Positions 5,848 to 13,406 of a stretch of 16,444 bases of DNA are shown here, piece by piece. This DNA comes from Methanosarcina sp. (lineage in GTDB: Archaea > Halobacteriota > Methanosarcinia > Methanosarcinales > Methanosarcinaceae). Positions within the stretch are counted from its first letter, which is position 1; each line of letters starts with the position of its first letter. The stretch lies in the NCBI GenBank assembly GCA_024280975.1, contig JAMXLQ010000078.1, forward strand, positions 1 through 16,444. Direction: 5' to 3'. The notes under the pieces are model-generated. The model was given only the letters and a program-made list of their open reading frames with translations, had not been told where the DNA came from and did no database searches. The translations under genes were made by a program, and so were the position numbers.

Positions 5848-6396
5848 TTAAGGAACCAGATCAATCCAATTAATTGATCCAGGTTTATACTCCGACAGTT
5901 CTTCTTCATTGCCGCTTAAAATATGATCTATGATTTTTTCTATATTCTGCCCTGTTTCTTCGATATTCATTCCTGTCGTATTTATTTCAAAAACTTTTTC
6001 ACACCATTCAAAAGCTTCAACCAGGATGACATCAAGAGCTTCAGCCTCTACATTTTCCCTTATTTTCTCTTCTGAATAGCCACGTGCTTTCAGCCTTATT
6101 TTTAGTTCAGTTGGATGTACCCTCAATATGATCACGATATCCGCAATATAATGGGCAAGATGGCTCTCAAGAATCACTACTTCGTTTTCTTTTCCGCTAA
6201 AAATCTCTGCAAGGCGTTGTCTGACAAGTTCCATATCTGCAATGACTGCATCTCTCTCTTCATCAGTTTCGGTGTAAAGGTGCTCCTCTTTGATCAGGTC
6301 ATTAAGATGGATTACTTTCCAGTGTCTTTTTCTTTCAAGAAATTTACTTACTGAGGTTTTTCCAGTCCCTGGGGTACCGGTTAGTCCTATTAACAT
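5848..6396 (-). CDS. AK6/Fap7-type adenylate kinase
   Basis: The 182-residue product opens with a Walker A loop, G7-T-P-G-T-G-K13-T14, followed by short P-loop kinase elements. HLNDLI near residues 30-35 is the family's NMP-binding start, VILESHLAHYIADIVIILR runs near 73-91, and ARGYSEEKIRENVEAEALDV near 104-123 is the characteristic LID/KIRENVEAE region. This is the archaeal homologue of eukaryotic AK6 (Fap7), a nucleoside-monophosphate kinase also tied to small-subunit ribosome maturation. The length is normal for archaea. The ATG at 6396 has no ribosome binding site (the preceding bases read ATTTCTCC), while TATA-like sequence sits 22-34 bases upstream, suggesting a leaderless mRNA. It converges on the cysteine-rich gene. 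Confidence 0.9.
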   Translation of the reverse strand: MLIGLTGTPGTGKTSVSKFLERKRHWKVIHLNDLIKEEHLYTETDEERDAVIADMELVRQRLAEIFSGKENEVVILESHLAHYIADIVIILRVHPTELKIRLKARGYSEEKIRENVEAEALDVILVEAFEWCEKVFEINTTGMNIEETGQNIEKIIDHILSGNEEELSEYKPGSINWIDLVP

Positions 6397-6410
6397 GGAG
6401 AAATGAATGA

Positions 6411-6430
6411 ATTTATATCAATTATACTTA
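6411..6430 (-). promoter_or_regulatory. Candidate promoter of the AK6-type gene
   Basis: On the minus strand the sequence reads AAGTATAATTGATATAAAT, offering two TATA-like cores (6430-6423 and 6418-6411) about 22-34 bases before the ATG at 6396. At that distance transcription would begin at or next to the start codon. Confidence 0.4.
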
Positions 6431-6696
6431 ATGCAACCCTGAAAATTATCCGAGAAAACTGTTACTGATTACTCTCAGGCCTGTTATCTTTGCTTTCTCA
6501 AGCCCGGTAGTCTAATCTATTATACTTTTACTGGCTTTCCTAATAAAATTGGTAAATAATAAAAAAGCATTTTATACAGTTTTTAAAATTTTCAGGCACC
6601 CTTGCCGTCATTGTTTGTTAGGAATAATTTTGTGCAAATGGTTTTAACAACTTATTTCCTATCTTAATATACTTGTTCGTAGCAGTCTTAATCACT
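6431..6696. other. Spacer between the AK6-type and cytochrome-b5-like genes
   Basis: No coding sequence or RNA gene is seen. On the minus strand a U-rich run (TTTTTTATTATTT, about 6566-6554) could terminate transcripts coming from the cytochrome-b5-like gene, but it has no strong hairpin. Confidence 0.4.
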
Positions 6697-6927
6697 TTAT
6701 TCTTTCAAAGTTCCAATCACGGGATAGTCCTTAAATATTTCAGGTCCATGGGGCGCCTCGTCCATTTCCTCAGTAAGGTCTTTCCCTGCATCATGAAGTT
6801 CCTGGTGGATGCCGTCTTCCCATAGATAACTGTCTGAGACATCATAGACCTGGCCCTGATAGGCGATATAAATTTTGCCGTTTTTACCGTTATACTCTGC
6901 AAGTTCTTCAAGTGTGTATTCTTTCAT
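6697..6927 (-). CDS. Cytochrome-b5-like heme/steroid-binding domain protein
   Basis: A 76-residue single-domain protein. Its start (MKEYTLEELAEYNGKNGK-IYIAYQGQVYDVSDSYLW) is the typical cytochrome-b5-like opening, with the Y/V-x-G-x-V-Y-D-V-S strand. H41 and H45 in the IHQELHDAGKD segment and H60 in EAPHG occupy the regions where b5 domains carry heme-ligating histidines, so heme binding is possible but not shown. There is no signal peptide or membrane segment, so it is cytoplasmic unless tethered to a partner. GGAGAT lies 8 nt before the ATG. It begins 63 bases after the DUF255 gene ends, on the same strand, and is probably the last gene of that operon. Small soluble proteins of this type occur in several methanosarcinas; their electron partners are not known to me. 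Confidence 0.8.
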   Translation of the reverse strand: MKEYTLEELAEYNGKNGKIYIAYQGQVYDVSDSYLWEDGIHQELHDAGKDLTEEMDEAPHGPEIFKDYPVIGTLKE

Positions 6928-6990
6928 TTTCTATATCTCCATTCTAATTTGAATAATTCGCTTAACCACAGACTTAGGTTTTAGCTTCAG

Positions 6991-9084
6991 TCATACATTT
7001 AACATTCTTAACATCTCATTGACCTCATTAGTAGGAAGCTGGCACTCATAATTTTGGCAAACATACGCGGTAGCCTTTCCCCCTATCGGAACCTGTTCTT
7101 TAGTATATGTTGCCAGACTTGTAATTTCAGCATCCTTTCCTTCAGGTCTGAAAACCAGTACTTTATTAGGGATGAAGTAAGCCCAGAGCTCTTCCAGCAT
7201 GTGTCCAGTATCTGAAGATTCGCGTTCTCCAGCAATTACAACTTGATACGCTGGACCCAAACAAAAGTCAAGCGCTGATAAGAACTGGGTATATCCTGAT
7301 GGTACTTTTCTGATGAGTTTTGAAAAAGCTCGTTCCAGCCCCTGAACTCTATCTTCCAGTTCAGGATCTGCAGTTATTCTGGAAAGTCTAAGAAGGTTTA
7401 GCATTTCAATAGAGTTTCCCGACGGTATAGCTGCGTCCGTAAACTCTTTTTTCCTGAAAATAAGCGATTCACTATCATCAGCGGTAAAGAAGAGCCCACC
7501 CTGAACGGGATCCCAGAAATGTTCAAGAAGTTCTCTGTTGAGGCAAAGGGCTGCTTTAAGATAGCGCAGTTTAAATCCTGCCTCGTAAAGCTCGATAAGT
7601 CCATGAATTAGGAATGCATAGTCATCGGCAGTTCCGAAAATGCCGGCTTCGCCCTCTCTATATCGATGAAGCAGTCGTTTATGGGGATTGTAAAGTGTCT
7701 TGAGAATGAAATCGGCGGCTTTTTCGGCAGCTTTCAAATACTTTTTCTCGCCAAAAGTCTGGAAACTTTTTGCAAGAGCTGCAATCATAAGCCCGCTCCA
7801 ATCAGTCAGAACCTTATCATCTTTTGCAGGTCTTTTACGTTTACTCCGAGCTGCCAGAAGTTTTTCTTTAGCCAGGTTGAAATGGCTCTCAACTTCGTCA
7901 GCAGGAATCATTAACTCGGCAGCGAGGGTTTCGAGAGAACGGGGCATATATAAAATGTTAGTTCCGGTTTTTTTACCTCTTATTTCTTCTTCAAAATTAC
8001 CCCCTTCTTTGAGATTGAACACTTTTGTAATCAGTTCGTACTCCTCAAGGCTAAGAACACTCCTGATCTCTTCTAAAGTCCAGAGGTAGTATTTTCCTTC
8101 TTCTCCATCAACATCAGCATCTTCCCCACAGTAAAATCCCCCTTCCTGAGATGTCAGGTCTCTTAATACATAATCAAGTACTCCCTCTGCAGCTTCTTTA
8201 TATAATCTCTTTCCAGTAACCTGATAAGCTTCTGTGTATGCAGTTGCAATAAGAGCCTGGTCATACAACATTTTCTCAAAATGGGGGACAACCCACATAT
8301 TGTCTGTAGAGTAACGGTGGAAACCCCAACCCAAATGATCATGGATTCCTCCCTTGTACATATTTTCCAGAGTATATTCGACCATATAAAGAGCTTCAGG
8401 ATTTCCGCTGCGTCTCCAGTAGCGGAGTAAAAAGAAGATTTTGTGCGGAGTAGGGAATTTGGGGGCTCTTTCAAAACCGCCATATTCGTTATCAAAAGAC
8501 GTCAGTAATTCTTCATAAGCCTGTTCTATTATTGATTCCCCTATCTCCTCTCCTGCTGATTCGGAGATAATATTCTGGATAGTATATGTGATTTTTTCAG
8601 CCGAATCAAGCACTTCTTCATGTTGCCTGTTCCAAATCTCTTCTATTCTGGGCACAAGTTCAAGCATCCCCGTTTGGCTAAAACGGGATTTTTTGGGGAT
8701 ATAGGTTCCTGCAAAAAAAGGCTTCATGTTTGGAGTCATAATAATATTAAGTGGCCAGCCGCCTCTTCCAAGGATAATCTGACAGACCGTCATGTATATG
8801 TTGTCAATATCTGGCCGTTCTTCCCTGTCTACTTTTATGCAAACAAAAGCCCTGTTCATCAATTCTGCTACTTCTTCATCTTCAAAAGACTCATGTGCCA
8901 TTACGTGGCACCAGTGGCAGGTTGAGTAACCAATTGACAGAAAAATAGGCTTATTTTCTTTTCTGGCTTTTTCAAAAGCCTCCTCTCCCCAAGGATACCA
9001 GTCCACAGGATTATAGGCATGCTGGAGGAGATACGGGCTCTTTTCATTTATCAGGCGGTTAGGTTTTCTGTATTCTTTTCCCAG
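6991..9084 (-). CDS. DUF255/YyaL (SSP20-type) thioredoxin-domain protein, apparent CUG start
   Basis: A large protein with an N-terminal DUF255 thioredoxin-like domain followed by an (alpha/alpha)6-barrel region resembling N-acylglucosamine epimerases and glycosidases. Counting from 9084 it has 697 residues, usual for the family; the catalytic-type motif is C56-H-W-C59 within STCHWCHVMAHESFED. The first AUG/GUG/UUG in frame is a GTG at 9006, but that start would remove the highly conserved PNRLINEKSPYLLQHAYNPV segment, which is clearly encoded upstream. The frame is open to a stop 45 bases above 9084, and the best-placed start is CTG at 9084-9082, 7 nt after GGAGG. So translation seems to begin at CUG, or the codon is a mutated AUG. 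The cellular role of the family is unresolved. It lies 16 bases after a small gene and 63 before the b5-like gene. Confidence 0.88.
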   Translation of the reverse strand: MGKEYRKPNRLINEKSPYLLQHAYNPVDWYPWGEEAFEKARKENKPIFLSIGYSTCHWCHVMAHESFEDEEVAELMNRAFVCIKVDREERPDIDNIYMTVCQIILGRGGWPLNIIMTPNMKPFFAGTYIPKKSRFSQTGMLELVPRIEEIWNRQHEEVLDSAEKITYTIQNIISESAGEEIGESIIEQAYEELLTSFDNEYGGFERAPKFPTPHKIFFLLRYWRRSGNPEALYMVEYTLENMYKGGIHDHLGWGFHRYSTDNMWVVPHFEKMLYDQALIATAYTEAYQVTGKRLYKEAAEGVLDYVLRDLTSQEGGFYCGEDADVDGEEGKYYLWTLEEIRSVLSLEEYELITKVFNLKEGGNFEEEIRGKKTGTNILYMPRSLETLAAELMIPADEVESHFNLAKEKLLAARSKRKRPAKDDKVLTDWSGLMIAALAKSFQTFGEKKYLKAAEKAADFILKTLYNPHKRLLHRYREGEAGIFGTADDYAFLIHGLIELYEAGFKLRYLKAALCLNRELLEHFWDPVQGGLFFTADDSESLIFRKKEFTDAAIPSGNSIEMLNLLRLSRITADPELEDRVQGLERAFSKLIRKVPSGYTQFLSALDFCLGPAYQVVIAGERESSDTGHMLEELWAYFIPNKVLVFRPEGKDAEITSLATYTKEQVPIGGKATAYVCQNYECQLPTNEVNEMLRMLNV

Positions 9085-9100
9085 TAAGATCCCTCCGGCT

Positions 9101-9382
9101 TTACTCAGGTTTCTGTCCCTTGCCAGGCAAGTATTCTGTTTTTAAGGACTTTGACTTTCCTGTACCTTCCCTGGCCAGTGCCCTAGCAGTTGTCGTTGCC
9201 TGCATGTCTGAAGGACATGCAATAGTAATTTCTCTGTCTCTTACGTTATCATTTTTCAGTAATTTTAATTGATACTGAAAGTGTCCTTGCACCAAACTTA
9301 CAGGTATAAAGTTTTCTGATTTTCCACCCTTCTGAAAATAGGCTCTGCAGTAGTGCGGATGTGACTCGTTAACAGTGTCCAT
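9101..9382 (-). CDS. Small hypothetical protein upstream of the DUF255 gene
   Basis: 93 residues, not recognised. The ATG at 9382 follows GGAGG by 6 nt, a strong ribosome binding site, and the stop lies only 16 bases before the CTG start of the DUF255 gene, suggesting translational coupling. The N-terminal two thirds look folded, with alternating hydrophobic segments (SENFIPVSLVQGHF, QYQLKLLK, EITIACPS); the C-terminal 25 residues are Lys/Gly/Pro-rich (GTGKSKSLKTEYLPGKGQKP) and probably disordered. There are two cysteines (residues 12 and 56) and no membrane segment. A partner or modifier of the DUF255 protein is a plausible guess from position only. Confidence 0.6.
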   Translation of the reverse strand: MDTVNESHPHYCRAYFQKGGKSENFIPVSLVQGHFQYQLKLLKNDNVRDREITIACPSDMQATTTARALAREGTGKSKSLKTEYLPGKGQKPE

Positions 9383-9767
9383 TTAACTCCTCCCTGACCT
9401 AAACCGACCTCCAAAGATTCATTCTAAATGAATGATCAACTCCAGAGCAGATAAGTTTACCCCAATATAATGATAACTTTTCTCAAGCTTCTTGTAAGCT
9501 TGCAAACTGAAAAATTAGGTACAGCCAAATTCCCCACTTTAAATACTCATCTCCCCAATATCAAGATATCGGTGTTCTGAGAGATTATTTCTCCAATCTA
9601 TTGAAAAGTTATACAGACTGTTTTAAAAGTGATATGAGCAGGAACTTTTAAATAGATTTATTTTTTTCCTTTTGAGTTTCCTGCACGTTAGTCTAGAAAA
9701 AGTAATCTATTTAGCTGATATAGCAATACTTCTCACTACTTACTATATATTTTACTTATGGAATATT
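9383..9767. other. Spacer between the small hypothetical gene and uppS
   Basis: No gene is seen. Two dyads are visible: ATTCATT-CTA-AATGAAT at 9417-9433, in the leader of the small hypothetical gene, and CAAGCTT-CTTGT-AAGCTTG at 9484-9502. The first could be an operator; the second lies about 270 bases after uppS and has no U-run on the minus strand, so its role as a terminator is doubtful. Confidence 0.45.
9484..9502. repeat. 7-bp perfect hairpin CAAGCTT/AAGCTTG
   Basis: CAAGCTT (9484-9490) and AAGCTTG (9496-9502) flank a five-base loop. It sits in the uppS-to-hypothetical spacer. No function is evident. Confidence 0.4.
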
Positions 9768-10724
9768 TTAGGAGAATCCCTGCTTTTTTATTGACTGAAA
9801 CTGCCCTATCTCTTCGATTTTTTCCCCACCTTTTCCTATTTCCAGGAAATTTACAACTTTTGAAGTTCTATATGATTGCTCCAGTTTTTTTTCAGCTTTC
9901 CTTGCCTGATATACCCTGATAGAGCGAAGAAGGTCAATTTTTCGGAATTCTGGCCAGAAAGGAGCACAGAAATAAGCTGCACACTCACTTCCATTAGCCT
10001 GCCAGGGAAGAAAATTTGAAACCCTTTCATCGCCGCCAGTACGGATAACAAGATCCACGTTCGGAACAGAAACTCCTGGGGCAGGATATAGATGCTTTGA
10101 AATGAGGTTTTCATTTACTTCTTCAAGGCAGAGTTTCCCATTGGAAATACAGCTTGCAATTTCGCGGACTGCTTGAATGATATCCTGCCTGCCTCCATAG
10201 GCAATGGCAACATATAGGTGAAACTTCCTGTAATTTTCCGTAGCTTTTTCGATTTTTTCAATTGACTCATTCAGAAAGACAGGTAGTTTTGATCTATCCC
10301 CTATGACGCTGACCTGCATCTCTTTTTCATGTGTTCTTGGATCAAAATAGAGTTTTAGGAACTTTTCGTTGATGAGATTGAAGAGACCGTCAACTTCTTC
10401 TTCGGAACGCTGAAAATTTTCCGTAGAAAAAGCATAGAGAGTAAGCTGTTTTACCCCTATCTCATAACACCACTCAATAACCTTCTCGGTAACTTCTGCC
10501 CCCATTGCATGCCCGAAACTTCGAGTTCTTCCCAGCTGTCCCGCAAACCTACGGTTTCCGTCCATAATCACAGCTATGTGCTGCGGAATTTCCGAATTCA
10601 GAATCTCTATCTCGAGTCTTCGCTCATACTCAAGGTAAAACATACTGAAAATTCGTTTTTTCAAAAAACGAAGTCCCGCTAGGAAGATTCCCCTGTCCCT
10701 AGGTGTAATTTTTAAATTTTTTAT
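9768..10724 (-). CDS. uppS: Cis-prenyltransferase (undecaprenyl-diphosphate synthase family), apparent AUA start
   Basis: Makes the polyprenyl diphosphate from which the lipid carrier for N-glycan and other surface-glycan assembly is derived. With the start at 10724 it has 318 residues. Family motifs are IAVIMDGNRRFA (catalytic Asp at about 55), SFGHAMGAE, YAFSTENFQRSEEEV and the C-terminal RTGGDERVSNFLPWQ...E signature. The nearest standard starts are a TTG at 10664 and an ATG at 10643, neither with a good ribosome binding site. The frame remains open upstream and encodes a plausible amphipathic N-terminus (ITPRDRGIFLAGLRFLKKR); AGGAGG at 10737-10732 stands exactly 7 nt before an ATA at 10724-10722. 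The start is therefore probably AUA, or a mutated AUG. If UUG is used instead the protein has 298 residues. It is transcribed away from the glycan cluster to its right. Confidence 0.9.
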   Translation of the reverse strand: MKNLKITPRDRGIFLAGLRFLKKRIFSMFYLEYERRLEIEILNSEIPQHIAVIMDGNRRFAGQLGRTRSFGHAMGAEVTEKVIEWCYEIGVKQLTLYAFSTENFQRSEEEVDGLFNLINEKFLKLYFDPRTHEKEMQVSVIGDRSKLPVFLNESIEKIEKATENYRKFHLYVAIAYGGRQDIIQAVREIASCISNGKLCLEEVNENLISKHLYPAPGVSVPNVDLVIRTGGDERVSNFLPWQANGSECAAYFCAPFWPEFRKIDLLRSIRVYQARKAEKKLEQSYRTSKVVNFLEIGKGGEKIEEIGQFQSIKKQGFS

Positions 10725-10860
10725 GCGTTTTCCTCCTGAAAATATACAGATGTGAGAAATATTCGCGTAGATCCCTCTCTTTATGGAGTTTAATAAGCTG
10801 TCTTGTTCAAGATATTAATATTTCTTTTGCTTAATAATCCTATTTGTCTGAAAAAGTGTA

Positions 10861-10871
10861 CTTATATATTC
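10861..10871 (-). promoter_or_regulatory. Candidate TATA box of uppS
   Basis: On the minus strand this reads GAATATATAAG. It would start transcription near 10838 and give a leader of about 115 bases. A closer TATA-like sequence near 10743-10750 abuts the ribosome binding site and is too close to serve. Confidence 0.35.
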
Positions 10872-10921
10872 TCATCCAATTGCATATTCTATTTTGTCAT
10901 ATTTTTTTATGAGTTTGGGAG

Positions 10922-10933
10922 TGTAGGCCTACA
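10922..10933. promoter_or_regulatory. Perfect 12-bp palindrome in the divergent spacer
   Basis: TGTAGGCCTACA is self-complementary over 12 bases and is GC-richer than its surroundings. It lies about 50 bases upstream of the candidate uppS TATA box. A dimeric regulator site is possible. Confidence 0.35.
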
Positions 10934-11375
10934 TATTATAGAGTAGTTAGCTCTCTCAGATTCTTCTATTCAGGGAATACAAAGATCCTCTTAAACCATT
11001 TGTAGTCTTCATGGTTCCTTCATTAAATCTACTCTAATTGATATAACATTTTTTTAATTATATCTCAACCTATCTACTATCTCGCTGATTTTTCCCAGTT
11101 ATTAATAAGTAGATACATCAGAGGCAGGGGAGGGTTTGAATTTTTCCGAGATACTTTTTTTGAGGTTTCTGTTAGGTTTCGGTCTTTCATAAAAGAACAT
11201 GTGGCCTGTTCTACATTACAGAAGTTCTGGTAGAATATTATTGACCAGCTGGCGGATTCAAAGGACTTAAACAGAGTTTGAATAGAAAGCAGAGGGTTTC
11301 TTATTTCACTAGAAATCTCTCAAGCGATTGATGAATTAATTTGCCAAAAGAATAGTAAAAAATAATACTTATTCT

Positions 11376-11387
11376 CATTATACAAAT
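11376..11387 (+). promoter_or_regulatory. Candidate TATA box of the glycan cluster
   Basis: CATTATACAAAT lies about 60-70 bases before the GTG at 11446, predicting a leader of some 35 bases. Modest match only. Confidence 0.3.
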
Positions 11388-11445
11388 ATGCAAAAAGTTT
11401 ATTACTTAGACACTCTATCTATTTATCGGGAAGGAGGGGTTAATA

Positions 11446-12222
11446 GTGTTAACATATCACAAGTTAGATTTCACTCTTAATAAATTCAAACAATTATGCT
11501 CTTCAATGGAAGAAAAATATAATTTCATCACTATGAACGAATACGTCACTGCAGCTGATAAGCTTCCTGAACGTTTTGTACTAATGCGCCATGACATAGA
11601 TAGGTCGGCAAAAAATGCGCTCAAGATAGCAAGCATAGAAGAGCAGTTTGGTATACGAGCAACCTATTACTTCAGAACCACTAAGAAAACTTTTGTTCCG
11701 GAAATTATTCAAAAAATTGAAAAGATGGGGCATGAAATCGGATATCATTATGAAGCTTTGAGCAGAACAAATGGAGATTTTGGGAAAGCCATCAAACTAT
11801 TCGAGAGCGATGTGAATAAATTTAGAAGTATCTGTAATCTCAATACTATTTGTATGCATGGTGCTGTACTGTCTAGACACGATAGTAGAGATCTATGGAA
11901 GTATTATGATTTCAAAGATTTTGGACTTACTGGAGAAGCCTACTTATCTGCCGGGAAAAATCTCAACTACTTCACTGACACGGGTAGGGGCTGGAATTCT
12001 AAGAATAATTTTAGAGATTTTATCCCAGGTAAAACTGAATATATTTCTGCTGAGACAACTGATGATCTAATTGAGTTGATTAAGAGTGACCAGATAAATA
12101 ATTTTTATATCACACTGCATCCGAATAGATGGAAATCAAACACTTTCAATTGGAGTCTATGGTGGTTACAAGAACTTGCATTAAACTCCGGAAAGAAAGT
12201 CTTGAGAGCGGTGAGAAAGTGA
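11446..12222 (+). CDS. NodB-like polysaccharide deacetylase family protein
   Basis: 258 residues from a GTG that lies 8 nt after GGAGG (11433-11437). The fold is the carbohydrate-esterase-4/NodB type: an N-terminal R48-H-D-I-D52 segment holding the catalytic Asp and metal-binding Asp, and GHEIGYHYE at 95-103 with His96 and His101 as the metal-ligand pair. TLHPNRW at 223-229 supplies the late histidine motif. No signal peptide is present, so it would act in the cytoplasm on a sugar nucleotide or lipid-linked sugar rather than on exported polymer. It is the first gene of the cluster, and its stop overlaps the next gene's start by four bases (GTGA). The substrate cannot be read from the sequence; an N-acetyl or N-formyl aminosugar is likely from the neighbours. 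Confidence 0.82.
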   Translation: MLTYHKLDFTLNKFKQLCSSMEEKYNFITMNEYVTAADKLPERFVLMRHDIDRSAKNALKIASIEEQFGIRATYYFRTTKKTFVPEIIQKIEKMGHEIGYHYEALSRTNGDFGKAIKLFESDVNKFRSICNLNTICMHGAVLSRHDSRDLWKYYDFKDFGLTGEAYLSAGKNLNYFTDTGRGWNSKNNFRDFIPGKTEYISAETTDDLIELIKSDQINNFYITLHPNRWKSNTFNWSLWWLQELALNSGKKVLRAVRK

Positions 12223-13379
12223 AAGAGATTGTAACTACCCTCAAGGAGAAAGGTGTTATCGTCATTGGTGGGCATGTGCAGGGGCTTGGAATTATACGAA
12301 TTTTTGGGAAAAATAGCATCCCTTGTTACTTGCTAGACTCAAGAAGTATTAACATTGCAAAACATTCAAAATATTGTTCTAAATTTCTTAAAATAGATAG
12401 TAAACAAGAGTTCATTTCTTTTTTAGTTGAACTTAATTCTAAACATAACTTAAAAGACTGGCTTCTAATTCCAACGGATGATAACTACGTCAGAATATTG
12501 AGTCAAAATAAAGAATTACTCGAAAAATATTATCGAGTAAGTGTTGATAGTTGGCAAGTTATAGAAAAATGTTACAATAAAAGAATAACCTATCGAATAG
12601 CTCAAGACTTGGGGATAGATATGCCAAAAACATATTTCCCAGACAATCTTGAGGAAATTAAAAAGTTAAACGCTGACTTTCCTTGTATTATAAAACCCGC
12701 TATTATGCATAAGCTTAATAGCCAAATACATCAAAAAGTTCTTGTTTGCAAAAACAGAGAAGAATTGATTACTAATTATGAAAAAGTATTGCGTTACATC
12801 TCTCCTGACGAAGTAATTGTTCAGGAGATAATTCCTGGAGATAGCGATAATCAATATTCTGCATGTTTTTTCTACAATCGTACCGAGCCATTTGTTAGTC
12901 TTCTTGCCCGGAGAAAAAGGCAATACCCTATGGATTTTGGAAAATGTACTACTTTTGCAGAAACTATATCTAAAAACTCACTTATTCAATCTGCTCAACT
13001 AATGTTGAATAAAATCAATTTTTGGGGCCTATGTGAGGTAGAATTTAAAAAGGACGAAAGGGATGGGAAGTATAAATTTTTAGAAATTAACCCTAGAACT
13101 TGGAAATGGCATTCAATTGCTAATAAATCAAACTCGCCATTTTTAATGAGTTTGTACAATTTTATATACTTCCGTAAACCTATCGTAAAAAATGAATGGG
13201 ACGCTTGTGTTTGGAAAGATTTGATTACAGATTCAGCAGTGCAGCTTAAATTATTATTTAGCTCTAAATTGGAAAAATCTGTTAGTCAGGAAAAGGAATA
13301 CGCAGTATTTGACATAGGAGATTTACATCCTTTCATATTTGAGATTATCTATATCCCATACTTATTTACAACTAGATGA
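12219..13379 (+). CDS. ATP-grasp family carboxylate-amine ligase
   Basis: 386 residues from the GTG at 12219, which overlaps the preceding stop codon as GTGA. The frame is open upstream to 12129, but that part lies wholly inside the deacetylase gene, and the family's N-terminal strand (VIVIGGHVQGLGIIR) starts just after this GTG. ATP-grasp features are a central CIIKPA strand with the ATP-binding lysine at about 165, VIVQEIIPGDSDNQYSA near 203-219, and C-terminal CEVEFKK...KFLEINPRTW near 268-290 with the metal-binding Glu and Asn. Such proteins join a carboxylate to an amine with ATP; a C-terminal extension follows residue 300. Placed between a deacetylase and a decarboxylase in a glycan cluster, it could attach an amino acid or acid to a sugar amine. 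The actual substrates are unknown. Confidence 0.82.
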   Translation: MKEIVTTLKEKGVIVIGGHVQGLGIIRIFGKNSIPCYLLDSRSINIAKHSKYCSKFLKIDSKQEFISFLVELNSKHNLKDWLLIPTDDNYVRILSQNKELLEKYYRVSVDSWQVIEKCYNKRITYRIAQDLGIDMPKTYFPDNLEEIKKLNADFPCIIKPAIMHKLNSQIHQKVLVCKNREELITNYEKVLRYISPDEVIVQEIIPGDSDNQYSACFFYNRTEPFVSLLARRKRQYPMDFGKCTTFAETISKNSLIQSAQLMLNKINFWGLCEVEFKKDERDGKYKFLEINPRTWKWHSIANKSNSPFLMSLYNFIYFRKPIVKNEWDACVWKDLITDSAVQLKLLFSSKLEKSVSQEKEYAVFDIGDLHPFIFEIIYIPYLFTTR

Positions 13380-13406
13380 ATTAGGAAGAACTACAGGGGG
13401 GGTTTC

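Larger units (their letters stand above)
10725..11445. other. Divergent spacer between uppS and the glycan cluster
   Basis: About 720 bases without a supported gene. It holds the uppS leader and promoter, a perfect 12-bp palindrome at 10922-10933, and the promoter and ribosome binding site of the deacetylase gene. A stretch near 11140-11280 reads as a protein-like frame with one internal stop; I do not accept it as a gene. Confidence 0.45.

Noticed and set aside
6470..6530. A stretch with CAAGCCCGGTAG that briefly suggested a tRNA-like segment.
   Set aside because: No cloverleaf could be built: there is no acceptor stem, T-loop consensus or anticodon arm.
11136..11280. A protein-like reading frame on the plus strand, opening EFFRDTFFEVSVRF and interrupted once by TAG.
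   Set aside because: It is short, has no credible start, no recognised domain, and one internal stop. It could be a relic but nothing supports a specific origin.
12129..12218. N-terminal extension of the ATP-grasp protein inside the deacetylase gene.
   Set aside because: A GTG overlapping the preceding stop codon gives the normal family N-terminus. The extension would be coded entirely in an alternate frame of the deacetylase.
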